Below, piece after piece: positions 33,857 to 42,300 of a stretch of 46,041 nt of DNA. Below the pieces are notes generated by a model that made no database searches, had not been told where the DNA came from, and saw nothing but the letters and a program-made list of their open reading frames with translations. The stretch comes from Bacillota bacterium (GTDB lineage: Bacteria; Bacillota; Dethiobacteria; DTU022), in NCBI GenBank assembly GCA_030611385.1, contig JAUWPV010000013.1, positions 1 to 46,041 of the forward strand. Reading direction: 5' to 3'. Each line of letters opens with the position of its first letter. The stretch's first letter is position 1. A program made the position numbers and the translations under genes.

Positions 33857-35337
33857 ATACTACTCTTGGTCTGGGAATATTAATCACTTATGTTTGCATA
33901 TTGCTGATAATTGGTGCCTTTGCAGCGAAGGTGACCTTGAAAACGCGTGAGGATTATTTTCTGGCCGGACGCGGCCTTGGCAGCATTGCAGTTTTTATGG
34001 CTCTTTTCGCCACCAATATCACCGCCTTTACTATTATCGGCCAGGCCGGTTTTGCTTACCAGGCCGGTTACGGTGCTTACGGTTACGTGATCGGCTGGAG
34101 TATCTTTATCACACCGTTTACCTACTACCTGGTTGGTTACCGCTCCTGGCTTCTGGGTAAACGCTATGGTTATGCCACCCAGCCCCAGGTTTTCGGCGCT
34201 ATATTCAACAGTCGTCTCGTTAAACTATTATTTCTGATTCTGTTGCTCTATTATACTTTACCTTACCTGGTAGTCAGCATCATCGGCGGCAGCCTCGCTT
34301 TTACCACTATATCCGAAGGGCTTGTGCCCTACTGGCTTTCAGCCGTGCTGATTATCGGCATATCTCTAATCTATACGCTGCCGGCCGGTTTAAGAGGGAC
34401 TGTCTGGACCGACATCTTCCAGGGCACTGTGTTCCTGGTTCTCGCGATCTTCTTATTGTTTGCCGTAGCCCAGGCTCTCGGCGGATTTACGGCAATCACT
34501 GAGCGGATCACCCAGACTAATCCGGCCATGTTGCAGCGAAGCCTCTCGCCGCAGATCGCGCCGATCAACTGGTTCAGTTTTGCTTTTATCAATTCAATTG
34601 CCGTGATCGTATTTCCTCAAATGTATACGCGAATTCTCGCTGCCCGCAGCAGCCGCAATCTAAAGCGGGTTACTCTTTATTATCCGCTGGCTCTGGCGGT
34701 AATTTTTGGAGTTTCAACTTTGCTCGGGGTCTGGGGTTCAGTGGCAGTACCTGGACTGGTCGGTAAAGATTCCGATAACATCGTGCCCCTGTTAATTCAA
34801 AAATTCCTGTCGCCGACCTGGACAGTCCTGGGGTTAGTGGCTATCCTGGCTATAGTCAAATCATCAATTGACTCCCAGCTTCTTTCAGTTGCTCACCTGG
34901 TGACAGACGATCTGCTGCCCCGTTTTAAACGTATCTCATCACAGCAGGCGGTTTTCTGGGGCCGTATAGTGCTGGTTATCTTTGCTGCAGCTGCCTTCTA
35001 TATCGCCCTGGTTCGCCCGGCGGCGATCTTAAGTATTGCCGCTTTCGCTTTCTCCGGATTTGCGGTGATACTTCCGGTTATGATCGCAGGCCTTTACTGG
35101 CCGCGGGCCAATAAGTATGGCGCAATCGCCGCTTTGATAGTGCCAGCCATAATGCTCCACCTGTGGTATTTGGAAATATTACCCAAGTGGACTACCTTTG
35201 GTTTTATGCCTGTTTTTCCGACCTTCGTCCTGGCAATTTTGATCCTGGTGGTAGTTTCTTACCTGACGCCTGCTCCGCCATCCGAGCAGCGGGAGAAAAC
35301 ATTCGGTCTGTTTGATCAGGTTTTTAACGCAAAATAA
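33853..35337 (+). CDS. Sodium:solute symporter (SSS family)
   Basis: The 494-residue protein has about 13 membrane helices. Family features include DYFLAGRGLGSIAVFMALFA near residues 34-53, the unwound first-helix region ATNITAFTIIGQAG, and the central YTLPAGLRGTVWTDIFQGTV. SSS proteins use the sodium gradient to import sugars, proline, pantothenate, carboxylates and similar solutes. The substrate cannot be told from the sequence. It is co-translated with the DUF3311 gene. After it, 35338-35447 holds no feature I recognise. Confidence 0.92.
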   Translation: MNTTLGLGILITYVCILLIIGAFAAKVTLKTREDYFLAGRGLGSIAVFMALFATNITAFTIIGQAGFAYQAGYGAYGYVIGWSIFITPFTYYLVGYRSWLLGKRYGYATQPQVFGAIFNSRLVKLLFLILLLYYTLPYLVVSIIGGSLAFTTISEGLVPYWLSAVLIIGISLIYTLPAGLRGTVWTDIFQGTVFLVLAIFLLFAVAQALGGFTAITERITQTNPAMLQRSLSPQIAPINWFSFAFINSIAVIVFPQMYTRILAARSSRNLKRVTLYYPLALAVIFGVSTLLGVWGSVAVPGLVGKDSDNIVPLLIQKFLSPTWTVLGLVAILAIVKSSIDSQLLSVAHLVTDDLLPRFKRISSQQAVFWGRIVLVIFAAAAFYIALVRPAAILSIAAFAFSGFAVILPVMIAGLYWPRANKYGAIAALIVPAIMLHLWYLEILPKWTTFGFMPVFPTFVLAILILVVVSYLTPAPPSEQREKTFGLFDQVFNAK

Positions 35338-35447
35338 TCCGGCTGACCGATGTTAGCCTGCTGAAGAGCGGTTATGCTTTTGCATTGGCGGCTGTGAGCG
35401 AAGGGTTCAATATTTACATGTGATCGTGCAAGGTTATATTCAAATAG

Positions 35448-37970
35448 ATGATGCAGCCTCTAAATACAATAGACGCAGTAAACAAGCAGCAAAATTCGCT
35501 GATTCACGCATTTTGGGATCGTTTTTTTGTCATCATTGTTCTGGCCTATCTAGCCGGTATTTCAACTGCCCGCCTCTGGATTGGAGGTTCGGCCGGGATT
35601 TACTGGTTGGTCGGTACAGCGCTGTTATTAATAGTTCTGGGCATCTGTTTTAAACTGGTTGATTTCTATAAAGCAGTCCTGATCCTGGTCGTTGCTGTTG
35701 CCGGAGGGGCTGCTTTTTTCTATTCTGTGCAGCAACCTGCCGGTGGACTGATCAATTATGCTGATTATCCCGTATATGTCGAGGGAACAGTGATCGACGA
35801 ACCCCTATTCTATGATGATCACACCGCTTACCGCCTGAAGGTTGAGATGGTGGAAACACGGGAAGGGCGCTTTGTAGTTCCGGGAATACTGCTGGTCAGG
35901 CTTTATGGTTCTGAAGATGAGCACTACTGGTTTGGGGAACGTTTGCGCCTGCGCGGAGTTATTGTTGAAGCCCGCGGGCAGCGTAATCCCGGTGGATTTG
36001 ACTATAACTTTTACCTGCGCAGTCAGGGCATCGACGCATTGATTTATCCCAAACCGGCCCAGGTTAGTTCTTTAGGACCAGGTGAGGTAAACGGTCTGGT
36101 CGCTTCGGCAGTCAAACTGCGCAGCTCTATGGTCGGGGTGATCAGTAAAACTCTGCCTTCCCCTGCGGCCGAACTGCTGACGGCAATTCTATTCGGTCAG
36201 AGAAACAGCCTGCCGGAAGATGTCGAAAACAATTTCCGCCGTGCCGGGGTAGGCCACCTGATGGCCGTGTCTGGCCTTCATGTCGGATTAGTCGCCGCTT
36301 TCATTCTTGGTCTGTGGCGGCGTTTTAAATTACGTGGCCGTTTACCATTAATCCTGGCTATTGCCCTGGTTTTTACTTACGCTTACCTTACCGGGATGCG
36401 TCCCTCTGCCCTGAGAGCGGCTGTCATGGTTTCTACTGCTATGGCGGCCCTTCTGTTTGATCGGGAACCAGATCTGCCCTCAGCAGTTGCGTTTGCCGCT
36501 CTGGTTACCCTTTTCATTAACCCGTTGCTGCTTTTTACCGTGGGTTTTCAACTTTCCTATGCGGCGACACTGGTCTTGATTTATGGTTACCGGCCCCTCG
36601 TGCAGGCGCTCACTTTTTTACGCTGCCCCGGTATTTTGCGTCCTCCCCTGGCGATAACTCTGGCTGCGCAGATCGGCGTACTGCCGCTTTGTATCTATTA
36701 TTTTCATTATATGCCCACCGGGGCACTTCTTTTCAACCTGCTGCTTTTACCACTGATCGGTTTTGTGATCGGCTTGGGGCTAACCGGAGCAGTGGTCAGT
36801 CTGATTTTCCCTCCTCTTGGAGATCTTCTGCTCTGGGCATCCCGCCCGCTGTTGGAAGTAATGCTGGTCATAACCGGCCTGAGCAGCCTGCCCGGGTTCT
36901 ATATTGCCCTCTACCCTCCCGGAATCCCTTTCCTTATTTTATTTTACGGGATGCTTACCGCTGTGCTGGTATTATATTACAGATGGGACGATCAGAACTG
37001 CCATCAGGGGGAAGTTACCCTGTTTCAGCATGCCGCATCATCTCTGCATAAACTGCTGCCGAAAAGACGTTTCCGCCTGCGTGTAACCGCCTGGGCAGTG
37101 CTTATCCTGGCAGTAGTGATTATCTGGTCGGGAATATTGTTTCCTGTGCAGAAGCCGCTCACCGTTACCTTTATTGATGTTGGGCAGGGTGCTGCTGCCT
37201 TAATTGAAGCACCCTGCGGTGCTGTGATTATGGTCGATTCCGGAGGAGAACCGGCTTATTATGGCGAACCGGGAGAGATCGGTGAAAGAGTGCTGCTGCC
37301 TTTTCTAAGGCATCAGGGTATTCGCAAAATTGATCTGGCGGTAATTACCCATCCGCACGATGATCATTTTGGCGGGCTGATCCCCCTGTTGGAGGAAATT
37401 ACTATTAAGGATGTCCTGATTTCACCGGTTCCGGGAGAGTCTGTTTACTATAAGGAATTGATCGACAGGGCGGTAACCTTAGGGGTAACGGTTTGTGAAG
37501 CAAGCCCGGGCCAGATCTGGCAGTGCTGTCCCGACCTGGTGTTAAAGGTGCTTGGCCCTCATGAGCGGTTACTAACGGGAACAAAGAGCGATCTCAATAA
37601 CAATTCGGTTATTTTAATCCTTCAGTACCGGGAAGTCAGGATGCTTTTTTGCGGTGATATTGAGGATGCAGCGGTAAATGATCTGATCAGAAGCCAGGCC
37701 GATCTGGGAGCTGACCTGCTTTTGATACCCCACCACGGCGGCTATATGGCGGCCATGCCGGATTTTCTGGAGGCGGTCAGTCCCTTATTGGCTGTAATTC
37801 AGGTTGGCCAAAACTCTTTTGGTCACCCTGATCCTTTTGTGATCAGTTCCCTGGAAGAAGCTGGAGTAGTCTACTATCGTAACGATCTTCACGGCGCAGT
37901 AATTGTTGAGACCGATGGGGTTGAGTTAAAGGTTTCCACAACTGAACGGCCAGCGCTTTTACGGCAATAA
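35448..37970 (+). CDS. comEC: ComEC/Rec2 competence DNA channel
   Basis: The 840-residue protein has N-terminal helices with a DUF4131 region (about 1-200), a central ten-helix competence domain (about 225-500, with GVGHLMAVSGLHVGLVAAF), and a C-terminal metallo-beta-lactamase-like domain (about 570-840) with FIDVGQGAAALIE and the metal motif THPHDDHFGG. ComEC carries single-stranded DNA across the membrane, and the C-terminal domain is proposed to degrade the other strand. The ribosome binding site before the ATG at 35448 is poor. ComEA, its usual neighbour, is 21 kb upstream. A sigma factor gene follows. Confidence 0.95.
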   Translation: MMQPLNTIDAVNKQQNSLIHAFWDRFFVIIVLAYLAGISTARLWIGGSAGIYWLVGTALLLIVLGICFKLVDFYKAVLILVVAVAGGAAFFYSVQQPAGGLINYADYPVYVEGTVIDEPLFYDDHTAYRLKVEMVETREGRFVVPGILLVRLYGSEDEHYWFGERLRLRGVIVEARGQRNPGGFDYNFYLRSQGIDALIYPKPAQVSSLGPGEVNGLVASAVKLRSSMVGVISKTLPSPAAELLTAILFGQRNSLPEDVENNFRRAGVGHLMAVSGLHVGLVAAFILGLWRRFKLRGRLPLILAIALVFTYAYLTGMRPSALRAAVMVSTAMAALLFDREPDLPSAVAFAALVTLFINPLLLFTVGFQLSYAATLVLIYGYRPLVQALTFLRCPGILRPPLAITLAAQIGVLPLCIYYFHYMPTGALLFNLLLLPLIGFVIGLGLTGAVVSLIFPPLGDLLLWASRPLLEVMLVITGLSSLPGFYIALYPPGIPFLILFYGMLTAVLVLYYRWDDQNCHQGEVTLFQHAASSLHKLLPKRRFRLRVTAWAVLILAVVIIWSGILFPVQKPLTVTFIDVGQGAAALIEAPCGAVIMVDSGGEPAYYGEPGEIGERVLLPFLRHQGIRKIDLAVITHPHDDHFGGLIPLLEEITIKDVLISPVPGESVYYKELIDRAVTLGVTVCEASPGQIWQCCPDLVLKVLGPHERLLTGTKSDLNNNSVILILQYREVRMLFCGDIEDAAVNDLIRSQADLGADLLLIPHHGGYMAAMPDFLEAVSPLLAVIQVGQNSFGHPDPFVISSLEEAGVVYYRNDLHGAVIVETDGVELKVSTTERPALLRQ

Positions 37971-38046
37971 TTACTTCACTTTAAAAAGGAAAAAAGTTCT
38001 ACCTGTCGAAATAATTCACAAAAGGGGAAGCGGAGGGAGGGTTATC

Positions 38047-38643
38047 TTGGAGCCGGAAAAGGTAGCTCAGCTGGTCAAGCAAAATGATAACGATTCCCGG
38101 CAGGCGCTTTTTGAAGCATATTACCGGCGCACTTATGCCGTTGCCTACAATATACTGCGCCGCCGTGAAAACGCGGAAGATATCACCCAGGATGCCTTTA
38201 TCAAAGCTTATCAGAATTTACATCAACTCCAGGATGAGACCAAGTTCGGCGCCTGGCTGGCCGTAATTGCTTCGAATCTGGCCCGTAATTACCTGAAGCG
38301 TGAAAAAAAGATTTATCTGACCGATGATCTGTCGGTAATCGAGGGTGATCGGCCCTCTCAAAATACAGAAGAAACAGTTTTGCGCAGCCTCGAGATAGAG
38401 CGGGTCAGGAAGGCCATTAGAACATTGCCCCCGGAACAGTATCAGGTTGTTATCCTCCAGTACTACCACGATTTAAAAGTTGATGAAATTGCCGCGATAC
38501 TTAAAATAAGGTCCGGAACAGTCAAATCGCGTCTTTTCCGGGCCCGGCAGAAACTGGCTACCGTATTGGAACCTGCCGGGGAAGCAACTTGTCAAGTAAG
38601 TGAAGGAGGTGACCGGGAGAGATGTCCGAAAAACAAGAAATGA
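38047..38643 (+). CDS. ECF-type RNA polymerase sigma factor
   Basis: The 198-residue protein has sigma region 2 (about 20-90, with ENAEDITQDAFIKAYQNL) and region 4 (about 118-170, LPPEQYQVVILQYYHDLKVDEIAAIL then the helix-turn-helix segment GTVKSRLFRARQKL). The regions are joined by an acidic linker and region 3 is absent, as expected for extracytoplasmic-function sigma factors. The TTG start at 38047 is preceded by GGAGGGAGGG. The last 22 bases overlap the next gene, a membrane protein that is probably its regulator. I could not find a clear ECF-type autoregulated promoter. Confidence 0.94.
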   Translation: MEPEKVAQLVKQNDNDSRQALFEAYYRRTYAVAYNILRRRENAEDITQDAFIKAYQNLHQLQDETKFGAWLAVIASNLARNYLKREKKIYLTDDLSVIEGDRPSQNTEETVLRSLEIERVRKAIRTLPPEQYQVVILQYYHDLKVDEIAAILKIRSGTVKSRLFRARQKLATVLEPAGEATCQVSEGGDRERCPKNKK

Positions 38644-39380
38644 AGCTCGTCGATGATCTGATCAGGGAAGCGCTTCATCTGGAATTGGAATGCGTAGAGG
38701 CCCCGCCGTCTGCTAAGGTCTGGCGTCGCATCGAAACAGGGCTTGATCAACCCCGGTCTTCGCTTAAATGGCGTGCCTTCAGCTGGAGCCGTGCGGCAGC
38801 AGTGGCCGCCGCCTGTCTGGTAATTGTTTTAGGTGGTATTAGCGTCCTCCGGAATGCTCAATTTTCCGCACCGGCCTCCGATATGGATTTTGCAGTAGGT
38901 TCTGGTGAAGAAACTGCCTTACTACAAAGTGAAGATGAAAAGGGAGGCCTCTCTGTTTCACAAGAAGCTGATCAACGAGCTGTTCAGAATGGGCAACCGT
39001 TTTTTACTGAGCCTGATCCGAATCCGCCCGACTGGCCCTCCGCTTTACTGGCAGATCATCTATTCGGTGAGGCGCTGCTCCTGATTTCCGGTGGGGAGCC
39101 ACATTATCACGGCGCGCGCTACTTCGGCAGTGATGCTGACCTGCTGTTGGTCGAGTCGGGATTAGATATTGAAACTATCGATAGCTTTATTAATTTGTTG
39201 GGCAGGCATATTGGAGTGGAACTGCAGGTTGTGGATGAGGCAGATGGTTATACTCGCCTGACTGCACCGGAACTTATGGGCTTGGCCTGGCAAAAAGAAG
39301 GCCGTAACCAGGCCCTGTTAGTCGTTTCCGGTTACCTTTCCGTGGAAGAGCTGGAAAAGATAGCTGCCGCTCTCAAATAA
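38622..39380 (+). CDS. Membrane-anchored putative anti-sigma factor
   Basis: The 252-residue protein has a cytoplasmic N-terminus (about 1-55), one membrane helix (about 58-76, RAAAVAAACLVIVLGGISVL) and an external domain with an acidic linker and a C-terminal alpha/beta region ending VVSGYLSVEELEKIAAAL, which resembles DUF4367-like domains. The overlap with the sigma gene supports an anti-sigma role. The N-terminus lacks the HXXXCXXC zinc motif of ZAS anti-sigma factors, so binding would be of another type. AAGGAGGTGA lies before the ATG. Confidence 0.78.
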   Translation: MSEKQEMKLVDDLIREALHLELECVEAPPSAKVWRRIETGLDQPRSSLKWRAFSWSRAAAVAAACLVIVLGGISVLRNAQFSAPASDMDFAVGSGEETALLQSEDEKGGLSVSQEADQRAVQNGQPFFTEPDPNPPDWPSALLADHLFGEALLLISGGEPHYHGARYFGSDADLLLVESGLDIETIDSFINLLGRHIGVELQVVDEADGYTRLTAPELMGLAWQKEGRNQALLVVSGYLSVEELEKIAAALK

Positions 39381-39394
39381 GCCTCTTTAATTTA

Positions 39395-40390
39395 CTAAGA
39401 GGGGTCGATATATTTCATCATTTTACGCAGTTCTTTGCCAACCCCGACAATCTGGTGTTTATCTTCTATTTTTCTAAGGGCTTTGAACATTGGCTGGTTG
39501 GCCTGGTTTTCGGTTACCCATTCGAGGGCGAACTGCCCGGTTTGGATTTCATCCAGTATCTTCTTCATTTCTTCCCTGGTCTGCCCGTTGATAATCCGTG
39601 GCCCCCTGGTCAGGTCACCGTACTCGGCTGTATCGCTGACAGAGTAGCGCATTCTTTCAAGACCGCCTTCATAGATAAGATCGACGATCAACTTCAGCTC
39701 ATGCAGGCATTCAAAGTATGCTACCTGCGGTTGGTAGCCAGCCTCGACCAGGGTATCGAAACTGGCTTTGATCAGGGCTGATACCCCGCCGCAGAGGATA
39801 ACCTGCTCACCGAAGAGATCAGTTTCTGTTTCTTCCTGTAAAGTGGTTTCAATAACACCTGCGCGGGTGCAGCCGATACCTTTGGCGTAAGCCAGAGCCA
39901 GTTCTTTCGCTTTTCCGGTGTGATCCTGGTAAATGGCCAGCAATGCCGGAACCCCGGCCCCCTCTTTATATAGCCTTCTCAGGAGGTGCCCCGGACTTTT
40001 CGGCGCAACCATAAACACGTCGACATTGTCAGGAGGGATCACCTGGTTATAGAGAATATTGAAGCCGTGAGAGACAACCAGAGCCTTACCTTCGGTTAGA
40101 TGAGAAAAGATCGACTCTTTATAAACAGCCGGTTGGACATTGTCACCGATCAGAAGCTGGATCACTTCTGCCGCTTTTGATGCTTCGCTTACTGTTGCTA
40201 CCTCTAAACCGTCTTTTTTGACCTGTTCCCAACTTTTACTTTCCCGGTGCAGCCCGACTATAACGTCGAGACCGCTGTCTTTGAGATTTTGGGCCTGGGA
40301 ATGTCCCTGACTGCCGTAACCAAGTACTGCAATTTTTTTCTTCTTCAAAATGCTTAAGTCAGCATCCTGGTCATAGTACATAACTGCCAT
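39395..40390 (-). CDS. ilvC: Ketol-acid reductoisomerase
   Basis: The 331-residue class I enzyme catalyses the isomerisation and NADPH reduction step of valine, leucine and isoleucine synthesis. The N-terminal Rossmann domain has [13 protein letters not shown]. The cofactor loop HRESKSW with Arg and Ser suits NADPH. The C-terminal knotted domain carries the metal ligands in ETDLFGEQ and the region [17 protein letters not shown]. The ATG at 40390 follows GGGAGG, and the frame runs 18 codons further upstream. It stands alone: no ilvB, ilvN or leu genes are nearby and no T-box is visible in the 210-base gap before it. Confidence 0.96.
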   Translation of the reverse strand: MAVMYYDQDADLSILKKKKIAVLGYGSQGHSQAQNLKDSGLDVIVGLHRESKSWEQVKKDGLEVATVSEASKAAEVIQLLIGDNVQPAVYKESIFSHLTEGKALVVSHGFNILYNQVIPPDNVDVFMVAPKSPGHLLRRLYKEGAGVPALLAIYQDHTGKAKELALAYAKGIGCTRAGVIETTLQEETETDLFGEQVILCGGVSALIKASFDTLVEAGYQPQVAYFECLHELKLIVDLIYEGGLERMRYSVSDTAEYGDLTRGPRIINGQTREEMKKILDEIQTGQFALEWVTENQANQPMFKALRKIEDKHQIVGVGKELRKMMKYIDPS

Positions 40391-40600
40391 CTGAAATCCT
40401 CCCTGTAAATGTGATAACCTTATTAATTGGCTAATTTCAATCAAACTCCTGCCTCACTTTTTAAGTTATTACGCATTTTGTAGAAAGTTGGAAAAAATAA
40501 TAGCAAGATGCAGGTATTATTGCTGGTTAAGTCAAATATGTACTAAGAATAATCATTCAATAAAATCAGCATAAAAATTATTTGAAGGAGAGTGAATGAG

Positions 40601-41173
40601 TTGACTTTGAAAGGAAGTAAAACCGAAAAAAATATTTTAACAGCATTTGCCGGTGAATCGCAGGCCCGAAACCGCTACACCTACTTTGCCAGCCAGGCAA
40701 AAAAAGAAGGATATATACAGGTATCGGCAATATTTGAAGAGACCGCTAACCAGGAAAAAGAACATGCTAAAAGGTTATTCAAACTTCTGGAGGGCGGCGA
40801 AGTTGAAATTCAGGCTGTATTCCCAGCTGGTGTTATCGGCAGCACTGTTGAAAATCTAAGGGACGCCGCCGGCGGTGAAAACCACGAATGGACCGCTATG
40901 TATCCCGGCTTCGCCAAAGTTGCCAGAGAGGAAGGGCTCAAAGAGATTGCCGCAATGTTTGAGTCAATTGCAGAGGCAGAAAAGCAGCATGAAAAGCGCT
41001 ACCTGGGGCTAATGGCTAATATTGAAAAGGGCATAGTTTACAAAAAAGATAAGGCCGTCCGGTGGATCTGCCGCAACTGCGGTTATGTGCACGAGAGTGC
41101 AGCCGCTCCGGAAGTGTGCCCAGCCTGTAACCACCCCCAGGCTTATTTCGAAACAATCTGTGAGAATTGGTAG
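40601..41173 (+). CDS. Rubrerythrin
   Basis: The 190-residue protein has an N-terminal ferritin-like di-iron domain (about 1-145), with ligand glutamates in [22 protein letters not shown] and [13 protein letters not shown], and a C-terminal rubredoxin-like domain with two CXXC pairs (CRNC and CPAC). Rubrerythrins reduce hydrogen peroxide in anaerobes. TTG at 40601 is ten bases after GAAGGAG and gives the usual family start ([11 protein letters not shown]). GTG at 40592 would be too close to that site. The divergent gap to ilvC contains an AT-rich imperfect repeat near 40545-40560 that might be a peroxide-regulator site, but the match is weak. Confidence 0.95.
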   Translation: MTLKGSKTEKNILTAFAGESQARNRYTYFASQAKKEGYIQVSAIFEETANQEKEHAKRLFKLLEGGEVEIQAVFPAGVIGSTVENLRDAAGGENHEWTAMYPGFAKVAREEGLKEIAAMFESIAEAEKQHEKRYLGLMANIEKGIVYKKDKAVRWICRNCGYVHESAAAPEVCPACNHPQAYFETICENW

Positions 41174-41251
41174 TATTACTGCGGTTGCCGTGGGTAGTTT
41201 TCGAGCCCTGTTTTTCTAAACAATAAGATTGATCAACATGGAGGATCTATT

Positions 41252-42028
41252 TTGAAACTGGTTCGTTTTCTGAAAGATCAATCGGTATGTTATGGAAAAC
41301 TGGAAAGAGATACGGTTATTGAGTTGGGTGAACCGGGCGCAGATTGGTGCAGCTGGCATTTCACAGAAACCGGCCGGCAGTTTGCATTGAGTGAGATCAG
41401 TCTTTTATCACCCTGCCTGCCGTCGAAAATTATCTGCCTTGGTCTGAATTACCGGTCCCACGCCAAAGAGATGAAGCTGGTTTTACCAAAAAAGCCAATT
41501 ATATTTTTAAAACCTTCAACTACTGTGATCGGGCCGGGCGAAGCAATAATTTATCCTCCTCAGAGCCGGAGAGTCGATTATGAAGCAGAACTGGGGGTGG
41601 TGATTGGTCGGCAGGCATCTAAAGTTAGCAGGGGAAATGCGCTCAGCTATGTTATTGGCTATACCTGTGCCAATGATGTCACTGCCAGAGATAAACAACC
41701 TGCCGCCGGGCAATGGACTTACTCCAAGGGATTCGACACTTTTTGCCCGCTTGGGCCCGTAATTGAGACAGAAATAGAAAACCCTGAAAATTTAATGGTT
41801 CAAGGGTTTTTAAACGATAAACTGGTTCAGGAAGTCTCTACTTCCGATCATTATTTCTCTATAGCGGATATAATTAAATATGTATCGGGATGCATGACTT
41901 TACTGCCAGGCGATCTGATTCTGACAGGCACACCATCCGGGATCGGTCCGCTGCAACCTGGTGACCAATTTACAGTCACAATTGAGGGGATTGGCTCCTT
42001 ACAAAACAGGGTAGTCAGAGCGGAATAG
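41252..42028 (+). CDS. Fumarylacetoacetate hydrolase-family enzyme
   Basis: The 258-residue protein has a short N-terminal domain (about 1-60) and the FAH catalytic domain. Metal-binding acids are visible in DYEAELGVVIG and CANDVTARD, and the family loop GLNYRSHAKEM supplies the catalytic His. The C-terminal LTGTPSGIGPLQPGD is typical. Members cleave or decarboxylate beta-diketo acids (fumarylpyruvate, acylpyruvates, oxaloacetate) or hydrate dienoates. The exact substrate is not decidable. The TTG start at 41252 follows GGAGGAT. It is separate from the trk locus, which has its own promoter. Confidence 0.92.
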   Translation: MKLVRFLKDQSVCYGKLERDTVIELGEPGADWCSWHFTETGRQFALSEISLLSPCLPSKIICLGLNYRSHAKEMKLVLPKKPIIFLKPSTTVIGPGEAIIYPPQSRRVDYEAELGVVIGRQASKVSRGNALSYVIGYTCANDVTARDKQPAAGQWTYSKGFDTFCPLGPVIETEIENPENLMVQGFLNDKLVQEVSTSDHYFSIADIIKYVSGCMTLLPGDLILTGTPSGIGPLQPGDQFTVTIEGIGSLQNRVVRAE

Positions 42029-42077
42029 ATAACTAAATGCTAAAAATAGACTCCTTAAAATTTGCAAAAAAATGATG

Positions 42078-42106
42078 TTGTCAACAAACGTTTTCTAGTA
42101 TATAAT
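42078..42106 (+). promoter_or_regulatory. Promoter of the trkA-trkH leader
   Basis: TTGTCA (42078-42083), a 17-base spacer and TATAAT (42101-42106) predict a start near 42113, just before the riboswitch and 188 bases before trkA. Confidence 0.87.
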
Positions 42107-42121
42107 CAGATCAGTTTACAG

Positions 42122-42205
42122 GACCGTCTAAGGCAAACTCACTGCAAGGTGGGGCCTCAAAATGCCGGCTCCTCTTGATTAAGAGAGCCTGCCAGGTTGT
42201 CGGTC
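42122..42205 (+). promoter_or_regulatory. GEMM-like (cyclic dinucleotide) riboswitch aptamer
   Basis: The RNA folds as a three-way junction. P1 is GACCG (42122-42126) with CGGTC (42201-42205). The second stem has GGCA (42132-42135) with TGCC (42163-42166) and an inner CACT/GGTG hairpin capped by a GCAA tetraloop. The third is GGCT-CTCTT with AAGAG-AGCC (42167-42189). Sequence marks of the c-di-GMP-I (GEMM) class are AAGGCAAAC, a GNRA loop, GGG, CAAA and the 3' CTGCCAGGTTG. Differences are a longer segment after CAAA and T42200 where the ligand-pairing C (C92 of the Vibrio Vc2 RNA) is expected. Rfam-type scoring was not possible here. Confidence 0.68.
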
Positions 42206-42240
42206 AGGAATAGGTTTGCTTTCGACATTTTCTCCCTGAT

Positions 42241-42269
42241 GAGGCAGCGTAGCCGCTGTCTCTTTTTTT
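42241..42269 (+). terminator. Riboswitch-controlled terminator before trkA
   Basis: GAGGCAGCG (42241-42249) pairs with CGCTGTCTC (42254-42262), including one G-U pair, with a TAGC loop and seven Ts. GGCAG (42243-42247) can instead pair with CTGCC (42189-42193) in the aptamer, a plausible antiterminator. That would make ligand binding switch expression off. Confidence 0.9.
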
Positions 42270-42300
42270 ACTTGATTTTTTACCTGAAAGGAAGGGTTTT

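Noticed and set aside
40541-40565. A PerR box upstream of rubrerythrin
   Set aside because: Only about 9 of 14 consensus positions match in an AT-rich stretch. The evidence is not enough to annotate it.
40391-40600. A T-box or attenuator before ilvC
   Set aside because: No AGGGTGGTACCGCG-like sequence or terminator is visible in the gap.
42078-42269. A ydaO-type c-di-AMP riboswitch before trkA
   Set aside because: Expected from the downstream potassium genes, but the conserved ydaO core segments are absent. The sequence and three-stem layout fit the GEMM class better.
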